DNA of 64,000 nucleotides from Sipunculus nudus (GCA_026874595.1 CM049307.1:5231579-5295578), one strand, 5' to 3'. Positions 1-11,640 are shown, numbered from the stretch's first letter. Numbers and translations are program-made. Notes: generated from the sequence alone by a model not told the origin.

Positions 1-559
1 GTACCTTCTGGTTGGCCGGGCACTTCACCAGGGAAAGAGTTTGATTCGTTCTATAACCACAGATCTGAACCTTCCTTTGCACCAAGGATGAATGATTTGA
101 TGAGCTGGCGTAGTAATTTCCAAACCTCGCAGAGCTAGACTGTTAGACGAGTTACACATAGCTCATCCTGGCATCGTACATATGAAGGATTTGTGCAGAA
201 GGAGTAGACAGTGATGTTCAGAGCAGGACGAGAAATTGTTTTCAGTGTCAACAAGGACATGTCGTGGAGGATAGGACTGGTCCAGTGTCATATAGAATTT
301 CATATCCATCTCCAAGATGGTCGTTTATGGAATCGACATAGTGATAATCTACGTCAGGGTAACTGTGTCAACACAGATGTCGCTTCTGATCGTGATTCTG
401 GCGATGTACCTTCCCATGTAGCAATGCCTATCTTTTCTCCAGTGCAATGTCCTGATAATGATTCAAACTCCAACTTCGATGCAAGACCAGACCAGGGATA
501 ACTCCATGTTAAGGCGGTCAAAACGCGCACGTCATCCTCCAGACAAATTAGCTTTGTAG
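1..559 (+). pseudogene. Decayed Ty3/gypsy retrotransposon pol 3' end
   Basis: Three frames carry, in the right order, pieces of a Ty3/gypsy polyprotein. Frame 1 from base 1 reads GWPG...FYNHRSE, like the segment before the integrase zinc finger. Around 128-208 a second frame reads RARLLDELHIAHPGIVHMK, the H2C2 integrase zinc-binding region. Around 270-360 GPVSYRI and DGRLWNRHSDNLRQ match the usual C-terminal strand region (GPxSY...DGRxWRRHxDQLR). A third frame ends KRARHPPDKLAL then TAG at 557-559, a typical gypsy pol tail. The catalytic integrase core is missing between the zinc finger and the tail, and several frameshifts and stops are present, so the copy is dead. The 5' part lies outside the window and I could not delimit an LTR downstream. 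Confidence 0.75.
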
Positions 560-1003
560 AATACATACATTTTTAAGTAGTAAGGTTAGTACGTTCACTT
601 AAGTATTGATCGGAGTTGATGGACTGTAACTGTGCTCCCGTTTCATTTTTTTCCTAACCGTGCATCCATTATCTGTAAGCGGGACTTCTTTATTTACCGC
701 TTATCTGAATAACATGTTTTTAAGTATAATCTGGTTTAAGGACTTATAAGGACTTGGTGATAATATCATGTGTTATTGTATATGTCATAAATGGAGGGGT
801 GATATGCTATGTAATCCGTTATGAACGTTGGTCGTACGTCGGTCAGATTATAGTAATAGGATGGGAGGTTACATACGGGTACTGAAGTATGTTTTCATCC
901 GGGTAACCGTCCAACAGCCATCTTGGAATAAAGTCTGAAGTATTACCGTGGTCATCAACTTCTTTTTGAATGTGCTTAATAAGGACTGATATATAACAGC
1001 GTA
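560..1003. other. Non-coding sequence after the gypsy fragment
   Basis: No coding signal seen. A short purine-rich run near 790-797 could be a remnant polypurine tract for the retroelement upstream, but no matching LTR ends were identified. Confidence 0.3.
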
Positions 1004-1188
1004 GTATTGCATTGTGCATCGACCTCCAAACTTTAAACATACGACACCCGCTCTCATTGGTTTGATTACACAAGAACATCCGCTCTTGTTGGTCTGATTC
1101 TTGGCCCTGTACCAGAAACGGTGTTATAAGACCAATGAGAGCGGGCATCGCATATTTCAACTTTGGAGCTGGATGCACAATGCAATAC
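1004..1188. repeat. Imperfect inverted repeat, 58-bp arms
   Basis: Arm 1004-1061 (gtattgcattgtgcat...ctcattggt) pairs with arm 1131-1188 read on the other strand at roughly 85% identity, with a 69-bp loop. A related block, CGCTCT-N-TTGGT-N-TGATT, also recurs directly inside the loop. It could be a small fold-back MITE; no target duplication was recognised. Confidence 0.7.
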
Positions 1189-2480
1189 CACACTCTTATT
1201 CGTTTGATTACAATTGTTTGCTCTAACCAAGAAAATACTGCTGCACAAAGCAGCGGTAACAGAAAGGAGATCTGGGACGACAGCAGTGTCGTAATCAAAA
1301 TATATTCAAGCTTTCGGGACACTGGATGACACAAAAGCTGAGAAACTTGCGATTTGTCAATTTTTCAGTCTAAAAAAAGTTATGAAAAAAATGCGTAAAT
1401 ATTAATAACAATTTAAGGGGGCGCCATCAGTTTGTAGCAAATAATGGAACTATCTATGCTCATAAAGCAAAGCAAAAATCATGGGAATCCATGTATTAAT
1501 GACTGAGATACTGGAGCTTTTTTTTAATCAAATATTTAATTAGTTTTGGTGCACACAGTAGCCCAATAAGTGACCTTATTTCATGTTTTCAAGGAGACTT
1601 GTTATCGAACGTTCAATTATGGATGTTCAGTTAGAAATTTCCAGCAAAAGCTGTTACGATTTGTGCCTTGCTGACGAAAAGACGGACGACTGGACAAAAG
1701 GTGATCACTACAGCTGAGCATGAATGAAAGTCAGCTGAACTACAAATTCCAAATTGGAACAACAGATCCGTTGACTTATGATGAAAACAATAAGCGTCTC
1801 ATATTCTTTCTAGGTTTCAAGACAACGCCAAACTGTCTGCTATAGGGTGGAGGCGTTGTGTAGGTTCACGGCGAGGAGTGGGCGTGGTAGCTGCTGCTCT
1901 GTTGGCTCGTCCGACTTTTGTCTTAGCCTCGGTGCGTACTGGAGCTAACCTGGGACGGCGTCTTGGATCTCTTTGCGCTTGGCTCGGAGTTGCATCTTCA
2001 ATACACTCCACAGACTTCGCTTCTATTTCTCCTTATGATAATTGGAGGCCAAATTCCTGGAAACAAACTATTTCCTCTTCTTTCGTCAATGGTGAATGAG
2101 CCGGTGCGGGCCCAGTCTTCAATTTTCCTGTCCTGTAGCCGTGTACATATTTGGGAAAAACAAGGGACCCATGGGTCACTGTGCTCAGCTGAAGTTGACC
2201 CTGCAGTTAAAAATCTAAAATAATATCAAATGGAGATAAAGTCTGACAGGAACAGGTAATATAGGCCATGGATGGCTGATATGATTGAAGATATTGTTGC
2301 AAATAATATTTTGTGTTCTGAACCCTATTTTTCCTAATGTTGAAACTGAAGCATTTAGGCAGCTTGTGAATATATGATCTATACTTTTACTATGCTCGTT
2401 GATTCTTTTTTTAATAAGCTGTTGACAATTCAGCAGTATCCACATTTGTTCAGTAAGATCCTATTTTTTATTAAACAATT
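1189..2480. other. Mostly non-coding, with one GC-richer island
   Basis: AT-rich and unremarkable apart from a GC-richer stretch at 1817-2037. That stretch is open on the - strand for about 70 codons and encodes a basic peptide (EAKSVECIEDATPSQAQRD...RRRP). It has no recognised family. It could be a terminal exon or a retroelement fragment. At 2160-2190 the text CATGGGTCAC followed by GCTCAGCTG is the end of an AGCTCA-family repeat. Confidence 0.35.
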
Positions 2481-2485
2481 ATTTT

Positions 2486-2620
2486 TTTTAGGGGGGGGGG
2501 AGGGGGGGGGGGGTTGATTCAGATTGGAGTTACAAAACCTCTCTACCTTTCTATATATTTTCTTTATTTAATAAATATTATGTAGTTGCAATGAAACTGA
2601 GGGGGGGGGGGGGTACGGGG
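2486..2620. repeat. Poly-G tracts
   Basis: Two long G runs (about 2490-2513, broken by one A, and 2600-2613). Similar C/G homopolymers occur at 5065-5074, 5447-5459, 20588-20600, 34415-34434, 50942-50954, 56575-56588 and 59747-59760. Confidence 0.9.
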
Positions 2621-2690
2621 GATGGGGGAGTTACAACACCTTTGCATACACAATAAATCAGGATGTGAACTTTAATTCAATTAAAAAAAA

Positions 2691-2876
2691 CAGGCAGATA
2701 GAAGGAAAAACAAAGCAAAAACAGGCAGATAGAAGGAAAAACAAAGCAAAAACAGGCAGATAGAAGGAAAAACAAAGCAAAAACAGGCAGATAGAAGGAA
2801 AAACAAAGCAAAAACAGGCAGATAGAAGGAAAAACAAAGCAAAAACAGACAGATAGAAGGAAAAACAAAGCAAAAA
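2691..2876. repeat. 31-bp minisatellite, six copies
   Basis: The unit begins CAGGCAGATAGAAGG and ends in an A-rich AACAAAGCAAAAA. Copies start at 2691, 2722, 2753, 2784, 2815 and 2846, and the last has one substitution (CAGACAG). The long minus-strand reading frames here are simply translations of the repeat. Confidence 0.95.
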
Positions 2877-3469
2877 CCAAGGCAACTGAGGCAGGAGAAT
2901 AATGAATGAATGTTTGCATTTGATCCCCAATTTTTATTACATCAATTTTTTTTAAGGTTTATAAATTTAATATACATTTACAGTAAAAATATCTATATAT
3001 TTAAGTCGATTCACAATTCTAAATTGCATCAAAATCTATAGCTTATTTGGTTAGGTGACAGATGTATTAATTACTTTATATAATATATTTTTTAATTTGC
3101 AAAACAATGCATATCTGAAAACAACATTTGATTCAGAATTCACAATTTTATATTGCACCTTTATTTATCCATGATCTGGCTCATATATTATCAAATAATG
3201 CCTACTGATGCGTTTTTTATATTTAAATTAAATGATATAAATGGAAATTAAATTCTTTAAAAATGCTACATTACGACAACATTGCATCTTCCAGATTACC
3301 CAATTAATGTTTTTTAAATTTTAGTGGAAACAGCTTTACAATTAAAGAAATAACGTTCGAACAAAAACAACAAGATGTAATTGGACCATGGTCCTCAGAG
3401 GGCCCCGCAGTGAAAATGGTGTATTTAGATGTGACTTGAAAAAAGTAGTAGTATGGCGATCGGGCAAAG

Positions 3470-4040
3470 ATGGCCATATTGTAATTCCGATAGGTCTTTA
3501 TTCAATAGGTCTAGAACCCTCTCGCATACCAAATATCCCTGTGAATTTGGGAAAGCTGAAAAATGTTATTGTTGAGTTATCGCGCGCGAAAGAAAATCAG
3601 CGATTGGGATGTGGAATCCATATTTGAATTCCGACATGTCTGTAATCCAAAGGGTTTGGAGCCCTTATATGTACCAATCATCCCTGTGAATTTGGGAAAG
3701 CTGTAATATGTTGTTGTTGAGTTATAGCGCGTGAAAGAATATCAGTGATTGGAATGTAGTGGCCATATTGGAATTCTGACGGGTCTGTAATTCAATAGGT
3801 CTGGCGCTCTTACATGTGCCAAACATCCCTGTGAATTTGGGAAGGCTTAAATATGTTGTTGTTGAGTTATCGCGCGCTAAAAGTAATCAGCGATTGGGCT
3901 GTGGCGGCCATATTGGAATTCCGACAGGTCTGTATTCAATAGGTCTGGAGCCCTCATATATGTACCAATCTTCCCTGTGAATTTGGGAAAGCAGAGATAT
4001 GTTGTTGTTGAGTTATCGCGCGCGAAAGAAAGTGTCACTG
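3470..4040. repeat. Tandem repeat, four units of ~141-147 bp
   Basis: Units start near 3472, 3618, 3759 and 3906. Each holds GGCCATATTGgAATTCCGA, a segment CCCTGTGAATTTGGGAAAG and the block GTTGAGTTATCGCGCGCGAA. Divergence between units is modest. It probably forms the core of an interspersed element; its boundaries were not determined. Confidence 0.85.
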
Positions 4041-4329
4041 ACAGAAGGACGGAAGTACGGAAGAACGAACTGACACGCTGATCGGGGGTTGACATGAGAA
4101 TAACTGTACACCTGCGACAGCAGGGGAGCTGGACCAGCGTTGCATCATTAATAAGGTTACCCAGGCAGGGCTGTAGTGACCAGAAATTGGCAGCCTGGAG
4201 ATGCAAATGAATACATTTTTTTAAAAAAGAAACTTCAATTACTAGCCTCATTTTGAGCTTTTATTTTCAAATTTCAGAATTAAACAGATAAATTACTTGT
4301 ATACATGCTTTGAAAATAAAACCAAATGT

Positions 4330-4935
4330 ACTTACAGGAAAAACTACGTGCCATGGTCAAAGTTGGACAAAATTTAAGGTACTGATTTTATATTAATGCT
4401 AATAACTTTAAAAATTTACACAATTAAGATCTAATTATGAGTATACAATTAAATCTAAATTAAATATATTTATGTTTGAAAAAAAGTCTCTATAGCTTTA
4501 ACACTTATCAAGTTAAGTGAGTAAATATCTTTCTTGATTTTTTACAAAGCGCATTATATTTTGGCCCATAACTTTTATAAATTGAGTAATCCTGACTGTA
4601 TTTCTAACATGAACATAAAAACTATATAGGGAAAATATATGGCAAATATGCAAAAAAAAAAAAAAACAGATGAGTGTCTTGATATAAAGCAGTCCTGAAG
4701 TGTAATAATAGGTTTTTAATGGAAAATTGAGGACTTTCCTTACTTTCTCAAAGGAACGAAGTCGCAGAGACCGAGTTTTCGGTTTGGTAGGAGATCTTGG
4801 GGACATCAAACAGTATGCCAAAATTTGGATTCTTAGGTCTAACGGTATTAAAACGTGCGAGTCTAACGGGCGGACAGACGGACGGACGACGGACAATGGA
4901 CCACGACTATAGCTCAGATGACTTATAAACAGCTG
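4330..4935 (-). mobile_element. AGCTCA-family repeat, reverse copy
   Basis: Read on the - strand it starts at 4935 with the family's AGCTCAGCTG end, then a GTCCGTCCGTC tract, and ends near 4350 with TTTGACCATGGCAC. The same order is seen on the + strand at 22780-23320 and 37264-37860. No protein is encoded. The family is treated here as a non-autonomous element. Confidence 0.7.
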
Positions 4936-4939
4936 AGCT

Positions 4940-5581
4940 AAAAAAAAGGAATTATGTGGGTTATGAAACCCTCACCTGTGTTATGAACTCACTCCACACT
5001 CCAGACAGCTTAGCTTATCTAGGCTTCAACTTGGTCCAGCTTAGCTTGGCTTCCCCTCTGTATCATCCCCCCCCCCCCAACACACACTATATAGCACAGA
5101 CAGAATGTATAATTTATTGATGAATGTTATAATTTCCCTATTCAATTCATTAATATTCTTTACTTTTCCGACATCATGGATTTTGTATTGTATCGCAAGG
5201 GGTTACAAGGATTTAAGTACTCACATCATTGTGCCCACAAAGTGATGTATTGCTATAAAAGTATGGAGCATCTCTTGCCATGCATACCACTGGTACACTC
5301 AATCAAGAATTTGGGCAAACTTTCCTTATCTCATTTGGCAATATCGTTAAACTGTTTTTAGAATTATAAATTACAGTTACATATTTTTTGTTGATCATAT
5401 ATATCCTTTGGTATAACTTAGGCCCATAACCTTTTTTTTTTTTTTTTGGGGGGGGGGGGTATTTTATATACATATTACATTCACACAGTTGAAATACAGA
5501 TAGTTTACATATGTTTGATCATGGTAGCCTCCTGCATCCTTGATGTACTTCACAATGTGCACATGTAGTATTTGTCTTGCA

Positions 5582-5621
<40 letters not shown>

Positions 5622-5880
5622 ATTTTATTCATATATATTTAATATTTGATTATCACCACATAGCAAGGCCATTTTCTCTTAGCTTTTCAAATGCTAATAT
5701 GTAAAAAAAATAAATAAAAATACGCATTTGCAAAAATTTTACTAGGTTCATCTGAATGCCGTGACCCATGGGTCCCTTGGTTTTTTTTTTGCCTTACGCC
5801 GAATTCGTTCTACAAAAAAATAAAAATCGTGGGTTTTGTCGTTCTGCTCTACAGTTTTGAGCGGCTTCTTTTGTTTGCGT
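4940..5880. other. Non-coding, simple repeats
   Basis: Contains a poly-C run, a poly-T/poly-G run at 5431-5459, a (TA)n tract at 5586-5618 and, at 5758-5782, an isolated AGCTCA-family 3' terminus (GTGACCCATGGGTCCCTTGG). No gene seen. Confidence 0.6.
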
Positions 5881-5999
5881 GTCGAATATCTCAGGGGCGG
5901 GTCCAGGATTTAAGAAAAGGGGGTCCAACCCAGGAGCACTAATAACAAACCCTTATAAGAAAGGTCCCCGGGTCCGGAAAATGTCCGAAAGGATTGGTC

Positions 6000-6250
6000 T
6001 TAAACCCTTTAAACGAATGCTGAGGTTGATCTGCAGGATTTGGGAAAACCGAACATCCACCATCATGATACTACATTCAGAATGGCTATTTCACCAGACA
6101 CGAACTCTAATTTAGAAAATGACATTCTACTTGCATGTTTGTGTGATTTCTAGGATTTCCTGTTTTTCAGAAATTCAAAGAAGAGATATTTTTTTTTCTG
6201 TCCTGTATTAACCAGAAACACTTTATCATCCTTTTTCATTTGACTGCTAC
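6000..6250 (+). pseudogene. Harbinger-like transposase remnant, copy 1
   Basis: A frame through 6075-6110 reads RMAISPDTNS, resembling the MRxAISPGxRF segment before the DDE domain of PIF/Harbinger nucleases. The DNA that follows (GAAAATGACATTCTAC...ATCCTTTTTCATTTGACTGCT) parallels 7870-8010, so this is a second, more decayed copy of the sequence at 7575-8010. Frames are broken and no catalytic residues are present. Confidence 0.45.
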
Positions 6251-6983
6251 ATTAAAGTACAGCATCGCCACCAATGCCGCCGACTCCGTGAAAAAGATAA
6301 AGTGTACCAGAGATCCGTTCACGCTTTTGCCTATTGTGTTACCTGTAAACATCAGGTATGCTGCGTGCACTGGACTGGATGTTGCATCACTCAAAAGTTT
6401 TCGGCTATTCATTCATATCTTCTCTAATTTCCTCTTACTTTGGGCTTATTATTTTATTTATACACTTTCTTCTCTGGCACCTTTGTTTTTGCTAACTTTA
6501 AGAAGAACCTGTGATAGGACAAAACACTGTGATGGGACAAAAAATTATATTAAGGAAAGAAATTTATAATGATTGTTAGAGATTACAAGCAGATATACAG
6601 TTGATTATTGCCATCCCTGAGATGTAAATATTGAATTGTGTTATTTTTTCCCAGGAAACTCTTACATAAGCTTGAGTTAATTGTTCAGAGTAGCTCGTCA
6701 CACAATGGGAAGGATTGCTAAACAGCCCAGCAATAAATACGCGTTTGCAAACATACACCTTGTTCGTTCAGTCTTATGTTTACAGAAATGTTCGCACATT
6801 GTTATTATATGAATGGATACTCCTTTATAATGATTAATAAATTGTAGGTCGTCTTACAGGAATACATGAAATTTGAATCTTTACCAAAAATCTGTCTTTA
6901 TTTCTGTTTAAAATACAGTAATATGTCATTATACAATATATACTGATAATGACTAATAGTGACAACGTACAGAATGTGAACTC

Positions 6984-7230
6984 TGACATAAAAAATAACA
7001 AAATCGGCCGACTTTGTCGCAAACATTGGCTCACTACACGATTTCGCTAATCGCCCGACAAAATCGGCCGATTTTCTTTGACAGTGCCAGACTCTTGGCG
7101 ACGACGATTTTTCACGCCGACGCCGACAAAATCGCGTCGCTTGGGGGGTCACACTACACGACAATGTACCCCCGTCGGTACATAGTCGGCCGATCCTATG
7201 AATCGGCCGATAAAATCGGTAAGTGAGCCG
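6984..7230. mobile_element. MITE-like repeat rich in ATCGGCCGAT
   Basis: Contains repeated palindromic ATCGGCCGAT-type boxes, a CTCACTACACGA motif and the pattern GACGCCGACAAAATCG. A same-orientation relative lies at 8640-9265, where it has been split by another element (8815-9180). Diverged pieces also occur at 7260-7450. They flank the Harbinger-like remnant at 7575-7850, so they may be its non-autonomous relatives. Confidence 0.6.
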
Positions 7231-7574
7231 CCGGCTTTAGCCTATCACTTGTCCCATACAAAGTCGGACCATTTTCTTTGATAGTGCCAGTCTGCCAGAT
7301 TCTCAGCAACGACGATTTAGTACATCGACACTGACAAAATCGGTTCATTTGGATTCTCAAGCCGGGTGCTCACTTCCCGATTTTATTACGCGACATTGTC
7401 GGGCGATTTTAACCCAGATTTTCTCAAAGACGGTTTCGATTTAGTTGACCGATTTTCAGTGTCACATTAACCGACGTGCACGTTCCCACTTCTCGATTAT
7501 CGTTCAAGATGGCGGTCTGCTACTGAGCTTGCTACAGCAGGAAACCCAAAAAGATATACTTAATTGTTCGCTAT

Positions 7575-7850
7575 GTGGTTTGTCGGAAGGTATGCTATGG
7601 CAGAATCTTGATTTGCGGGTTAAGCCTTGAGAGAAGGGAGGAACTTGTGGCATACAATTCACATGTATGCGAACTGAGAGAAGAGAATGAACCGCCAGTC
7701 ATCAATGTTACCAGGTTATCACTGCATATCTTCAGGAATCTGCCCCATTTGGTAAAACCCTACAACCAGCGTAAGGATATCAGATCCCCGCGGGCCATTT
7801 CACCAGGCACGAGGTTTGCAATAACACACATTGTTTTGGCAATGAATTAA
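7575..7850 (+). pseudogene. Harbinger-like transposase N-terminal fragment
   Basis: The frame encodes LSLERREELVAYN...LREEN...RLSLHIFRNLPHLVKPY...RSPRAISPGTRFAITHIVLA. The layout (acidic stretch, F-R-N-L-P, then AISPGTRFAIT) resembles the region ahead of the catalytic domain in PIF/Harbinger nucleases (HARBI1-like: EDPxxFxNFxRM...MRxAISPGLKLAxTLxxLAxG). It stops before the DDE domain, so it is a fragment. Recognition is by pattern only. Confidence 0.5.
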
Positions 7851-8266
7851 GTAATCATCCAACTCAAAATTGGAAAATGACATTCTACGTGCACGTTTGA
7901 ATGATTTTTTAGAATTTCCTGTTTCTAGGAATGAATGGAAGTGATATATGTATTCTTTTATACTGTGTAAATCAGCTTAAACTTTATCAGCCTTTCTCAT
8001 CTGACTGCTTCATACAACAAACGTCAATAGCAGCATAGACTTAGTGTGATTAGTTTTTAATTTTTATTATAATATGGCGTACAAGTGGGATGATCAATTA
8101 TGTTTCAGGCGACTCTCTATAATATATCAGGTCAAATATATTAAAAATGGATTTTAGTACAACATGGCTATTTATGTTGGGGAAATCCCTGCCGGTGGCT
8201 CAATGAACAGAGCGTGCTAGGGATCCGGCCCCATGAATGGTATTGTGTTTACATGAAAACATCAAG

Positions 8267-8271
<5 letters not shown>

Positions 8272-8303
<32 letters not shown>
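8272..8303. repeat. (TA)n microsatellite
   Basis: Uninterrupted TA dinucleotides. Confidence 0.95.
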
Positions 8304-8308
<5 letters not shown>

Positions 8309-8639
8309 TGTGTGACATATTTCAAATATATTTCAATTGAGTGTGAGGTTTAAAAGAGTGAGATATCATGTTTCCAGTATATATAAATTTTAAAACAGGT
8401 TTAGATGTATAACATTTCATAATTAACTAAGAAATGGAACCAAAGTGTATAAATCTCATTATCAATACATGGTTACATTTACCATGCGTCATGTTAAAAA
8501 GTGAGGGATATATACCCCCTCCCTGCCTGTATTGACGCCCCTGGCAAGTGAGCGGGTCCAAAGGAAATGAACTTACAATGATGGAAAGAGAGTACGGCAA
8601 ATATACCATCACAGAAAGTGCACTCTGGCCAAACCAAAA

Positions 8640-9265
8640 TAAACAAAAATCGGCCGCATTTGTCGCACGCATCGGCTCACTACATGATTTCGCGAATCGT
8701 CCGATAAAATCGGCCGATTTTATTTGACAGTGCCAGACTCTCGGCAACGCCGATTTTTCACGCCGACGCCGACAAAATCACGTCGCTGGGGCCTTCAGAC
8801 TACACGTCACTACCTACGCTCTTTACACAGCGCTTTACCCATAGGCCAACTACCTATATCGTAAGCGCTGTTTGTTATGACCTTGTATCCTGAATCTCGA
8901 CACCAGAGGGGAGCAGTGTATTTTGGTCCAATCAGATGAGACACTGTGCTGAAGACAACACGGTTTACCAGCCAAGCGAGGAATACACGGGGCAATGTTA
9001 TTCATTTCGTTTTGAGTGACAGGATTTGGTTGGCTGCTCGTCACATCAGCATTTTTTTTTTCAACAGACAGGCCCATGTGCACCACCTGGTGTTTGTGTG
9101 CATCATAAACGGTCAAAGCAGGCAGCGCGAAAATCTGTAGCTTCTTTAGAAGCGCAAGATTTCCGTGCCTCGGGAGCGTAGTCACTACCTGTCCCTGTAG
9201 GTACAAAGTCTGGCGATCCTATATGAATCGACCAATAAAATAGGGTGGTGAGCACCCGGCTTCAC
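8640..9265. mobile_element. ATCGGCCGAT MITE, copy interrupted by a TACGCTC element
   Basis: Bases 8640-8805 match 6996-7150, and bases 9190-9265 match 7165-7230 (GATCCTAT-GAATCG...AATAAAAT). The intervening 8815-9180 is the nested element described separately, which duplicated its 9-bp target on insertion. Confidence 0.65.
8815..9180 (-). mobile_element. TACGCTC element, copy 1 (366 bp)
   Basis: The element is bounded by TACGCTC at 8815 and GAGCGTA at 9180, and flanked on both sides by the identical 9-mer GTCACTACC (8806-8814 and 9181-9189). Relative to copies at 28366 and 46686 it is inverted. It encodes nothing convincing. Short terminal inverted repeats with a 9-bp duplication fit a Mutator-like non-autonomous element; the superfamily call is inference. 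Confidence 0.85.
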
Positions 9266-9844
9266 ACTACATGCGCACGATATTGTACCAAGGAGGGGTA
9301 TATAAAATCGCTTAGTAAGATTGTTATACTATATATGAGTTTTCAATGCAAAACGGTAGTTTAAGTCATATAACTGACGCTCAGCTGAGCCAAAACTTAA
9401 AGAAAAGCCTCACATAGAAGAGTATAGAACTCGTCCCCCTGGTGGTAGGGGCGGTCGGGGGCGAGAATATGGTCCTGGAATTCTGAGTGAAAGCGGTACA
9501 AATTTAACACCCTTGGCATATGCACTGCCATGGTGTCAATATTTTGTCGACAAAATATATATGGGCCCATGCGCAGGCATGATTATTTTTTATCTGTCAT
9601 CCCCTCCAAACTTTCCATCAGTGTCCCGGTGGCCCTGTCATAAATGTCGAAATACCCGAGATATATACCACTTCTTATTCTCACTGTAATATTCAAACAT
9701 CCATTGGATGCATGTATTGAAATGTTATACTTATTCGGGGAATGAGACTGCACGGGAAGCAGTGCGGAAAAGATGAAACTTCGGTAAGATAAAGCAAAGT
9801 GAGTCTAGTATAGAGTTGAGAAGGAATTTCATTATCCCAGGAAA

Positions 9845-10390
9845 AACATTAATCAGTGATGCCAAAAACATCTCACAACCTTCTATCAGTGATGCCAAAA
9901 ACAATCTCCAAACTATTAATCAGTGATGCCAAAAATAATCTTCCAACAATCAATCAGTGATGCCAAAAACAATCTTACAACCACCGATCAGTGGTGCCAA
10001 AAAACAATCTCGTAACTATTAATCAATGATGCCAAAAAATCTCATAACCATCAATCACTGATGCCAAAAGCAATCTCATAACCATCGATCAGTGCTGCCA
10101 AAAAGAATCTCACAACCATCAATCAGTGATGCCAAAAACAATCTCAAAACTCTCTATCAGTGATGCCAAAAACAACCTTACAACCATCAATCAGTGATGC
10201 AAAAAATAATCTCTCTATCATCAATCAGTGATGCCAAAAACAATCTCAAAACTATTAATCAGTGATACAAAAACCAATCTCACAACAATCAATCAGTGAT
10301 GCCAAAAATAATCTTACAACCATCAATCAGTGATTCCAAAAATCATCTCAAAACTTTTACTCAGTGATGTCAAAAACAATCTCATCACCG
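9845..10390. repeat. AATCAGTGATGCCAAAAA minisatellite, left part
   Basis: Degenerate units of about 34-46 bp share AATCAGTGATGCCAAAA followed by CAATCTCACAACCATC. The array is interrupted at 10391 by an inverted-repeat element and resumes at 11357, ending near 11635. Confidence 0.9.
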
Positions 10391-11355
10391 GTGTAACAGG
10401 CCAGAATAGCCCCCCTCGATTGTATACTCGGGTATAATCTGCCCTAGCCAAAACAATACCCGGGGTATAAAATGGGCCAGGCCAGATCATACCCCGGGGT
10501 ATATTCTGGCCTAGTCCATTTTATACCCCCTAAGGCTCGATTATACCCCCTGTTGCTTTTAAAAGCTGTGCTTTATACCTTAAACAATTGTATTTTTTTA
10601 CGAAATGACTCGCCTTCTGTCAGTGTTGTTATTAATTTAATGTTATAATCGAGTGTATAAGTGAATGATATCTAAGGCAATCGATATGTGTGTATAAACG
10701 CGTTATACTACATAACAGTGTTATGTCTTTGGATTTTCCGAAATTATATCATCATCTAATATGAGAGTTCAAGTTAGTTCAAACCGACCACACAATACCC
10801 ACATTTAAAATAACTCTATCTGCAAATAGTAACACGATGTACAAATATTTATAAAAGTGTATAAAAGTACAGTGCTAATGTAATTTCAATTGAATAAATT
10901 TTGGCTTAAGGAAGTTACTAAATATGTTATTCTCTATAGTGATTTCGTATCAATACTAATATTGTAAGTTTTGACGTGACAGTGTTGAATTAAACTTACA
11001 TTTAAATTCACACATGATTCTGATATCATGGATATTCCAAAGGATGAATGATCCATGGTTTGGAGTAGCCTTTAATTATTTTAATCTGATATTTAATAAT
11101 GCGTGGTGATAGAAAATAGATATTACAAATAATTTATAAGAATTAAGATTAGATATGTTTAAATACTGTTGATCAAATGGATATCCGCATCTGGCCTGAT
11201 ACAAGTCAGTTTCTGTGATTCGTGTCAGGGGTATAAATTGGCCTGGAGGGGTATAAAACAGCCTAGGCCGGAATATACCCCGGGGTATAATCTGACCTAG
11301 GCTAAAATATACCCGGGTATAAACTGGGCAGGGGGTATAATCTGGCCTGTTACAC
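10391..11355. mobile_element. 965-bp element with GTGTAACAGGCCAG terminal repeats
   Basis: Begins GTGTAACAGGCCAG and ends CTGGCCTGTTACAC, a perfect 14-bp inverted repeat. The subterminal 120-150 bp at both ends is packed with palindromic TATACCCCGGGGTATA-type boxes. The uninterrupted minisatellite text ATCACCGTCAATC at 11488-11500 shows what the empty site looked like. The insert is consistent with a CG target duplication, but microhomology leaves the exact length open. The interior is AT-rich and encodes nothing. Confidence 0.85.
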
Positions 11356-11640
11356 CGTCAATCAGTGATACCAAAACCAATCTCAGAACAATCAATCAGT
11401 GATGCCAAAAATAATCTTACAACCATCAATCAGTGATTCCAAAAATCATCTCAAAACTTTTAATCAGTGATGTCAAAAACAATCTCATCACCGTCAATCA
11501 GTGATACCAAAACCAATCTCAGAACAATCAATCAGTGATGCCAAAAATAATCTTACAACCATCAATCAGTGGTGCCAAAAACAATCTCACATCCATCAAT
11601 CAGTGATGCCAAAAACAAAAAACAGTGATGCCAAAATAGA
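11356..11640. repeat. AATCAGTGATGCCAAAAA minisatellite, right part
   Basis: Continues the array at 9845-10390 with the same unit; the two arms were one array before the insertion at 10391. Confidence 0.9.

Noticed and set aside
843-1334. 163-codon minus-strand open frame
   Set aside because: It runs through both arms of an inverted repeat, has no family resemblance and no supporting splice or start context.
2658-2930. Long minus-strand frames rich in Phe and Cys
   Set aside because: They are translations of the 31-bp minisatellite in different registers.
9845-11640. Regular repeats considered as a CRISPR array
   Set aside because: The units are direct tandem minisatellite copies without unique spacers, and the DNA is animal nuclear.
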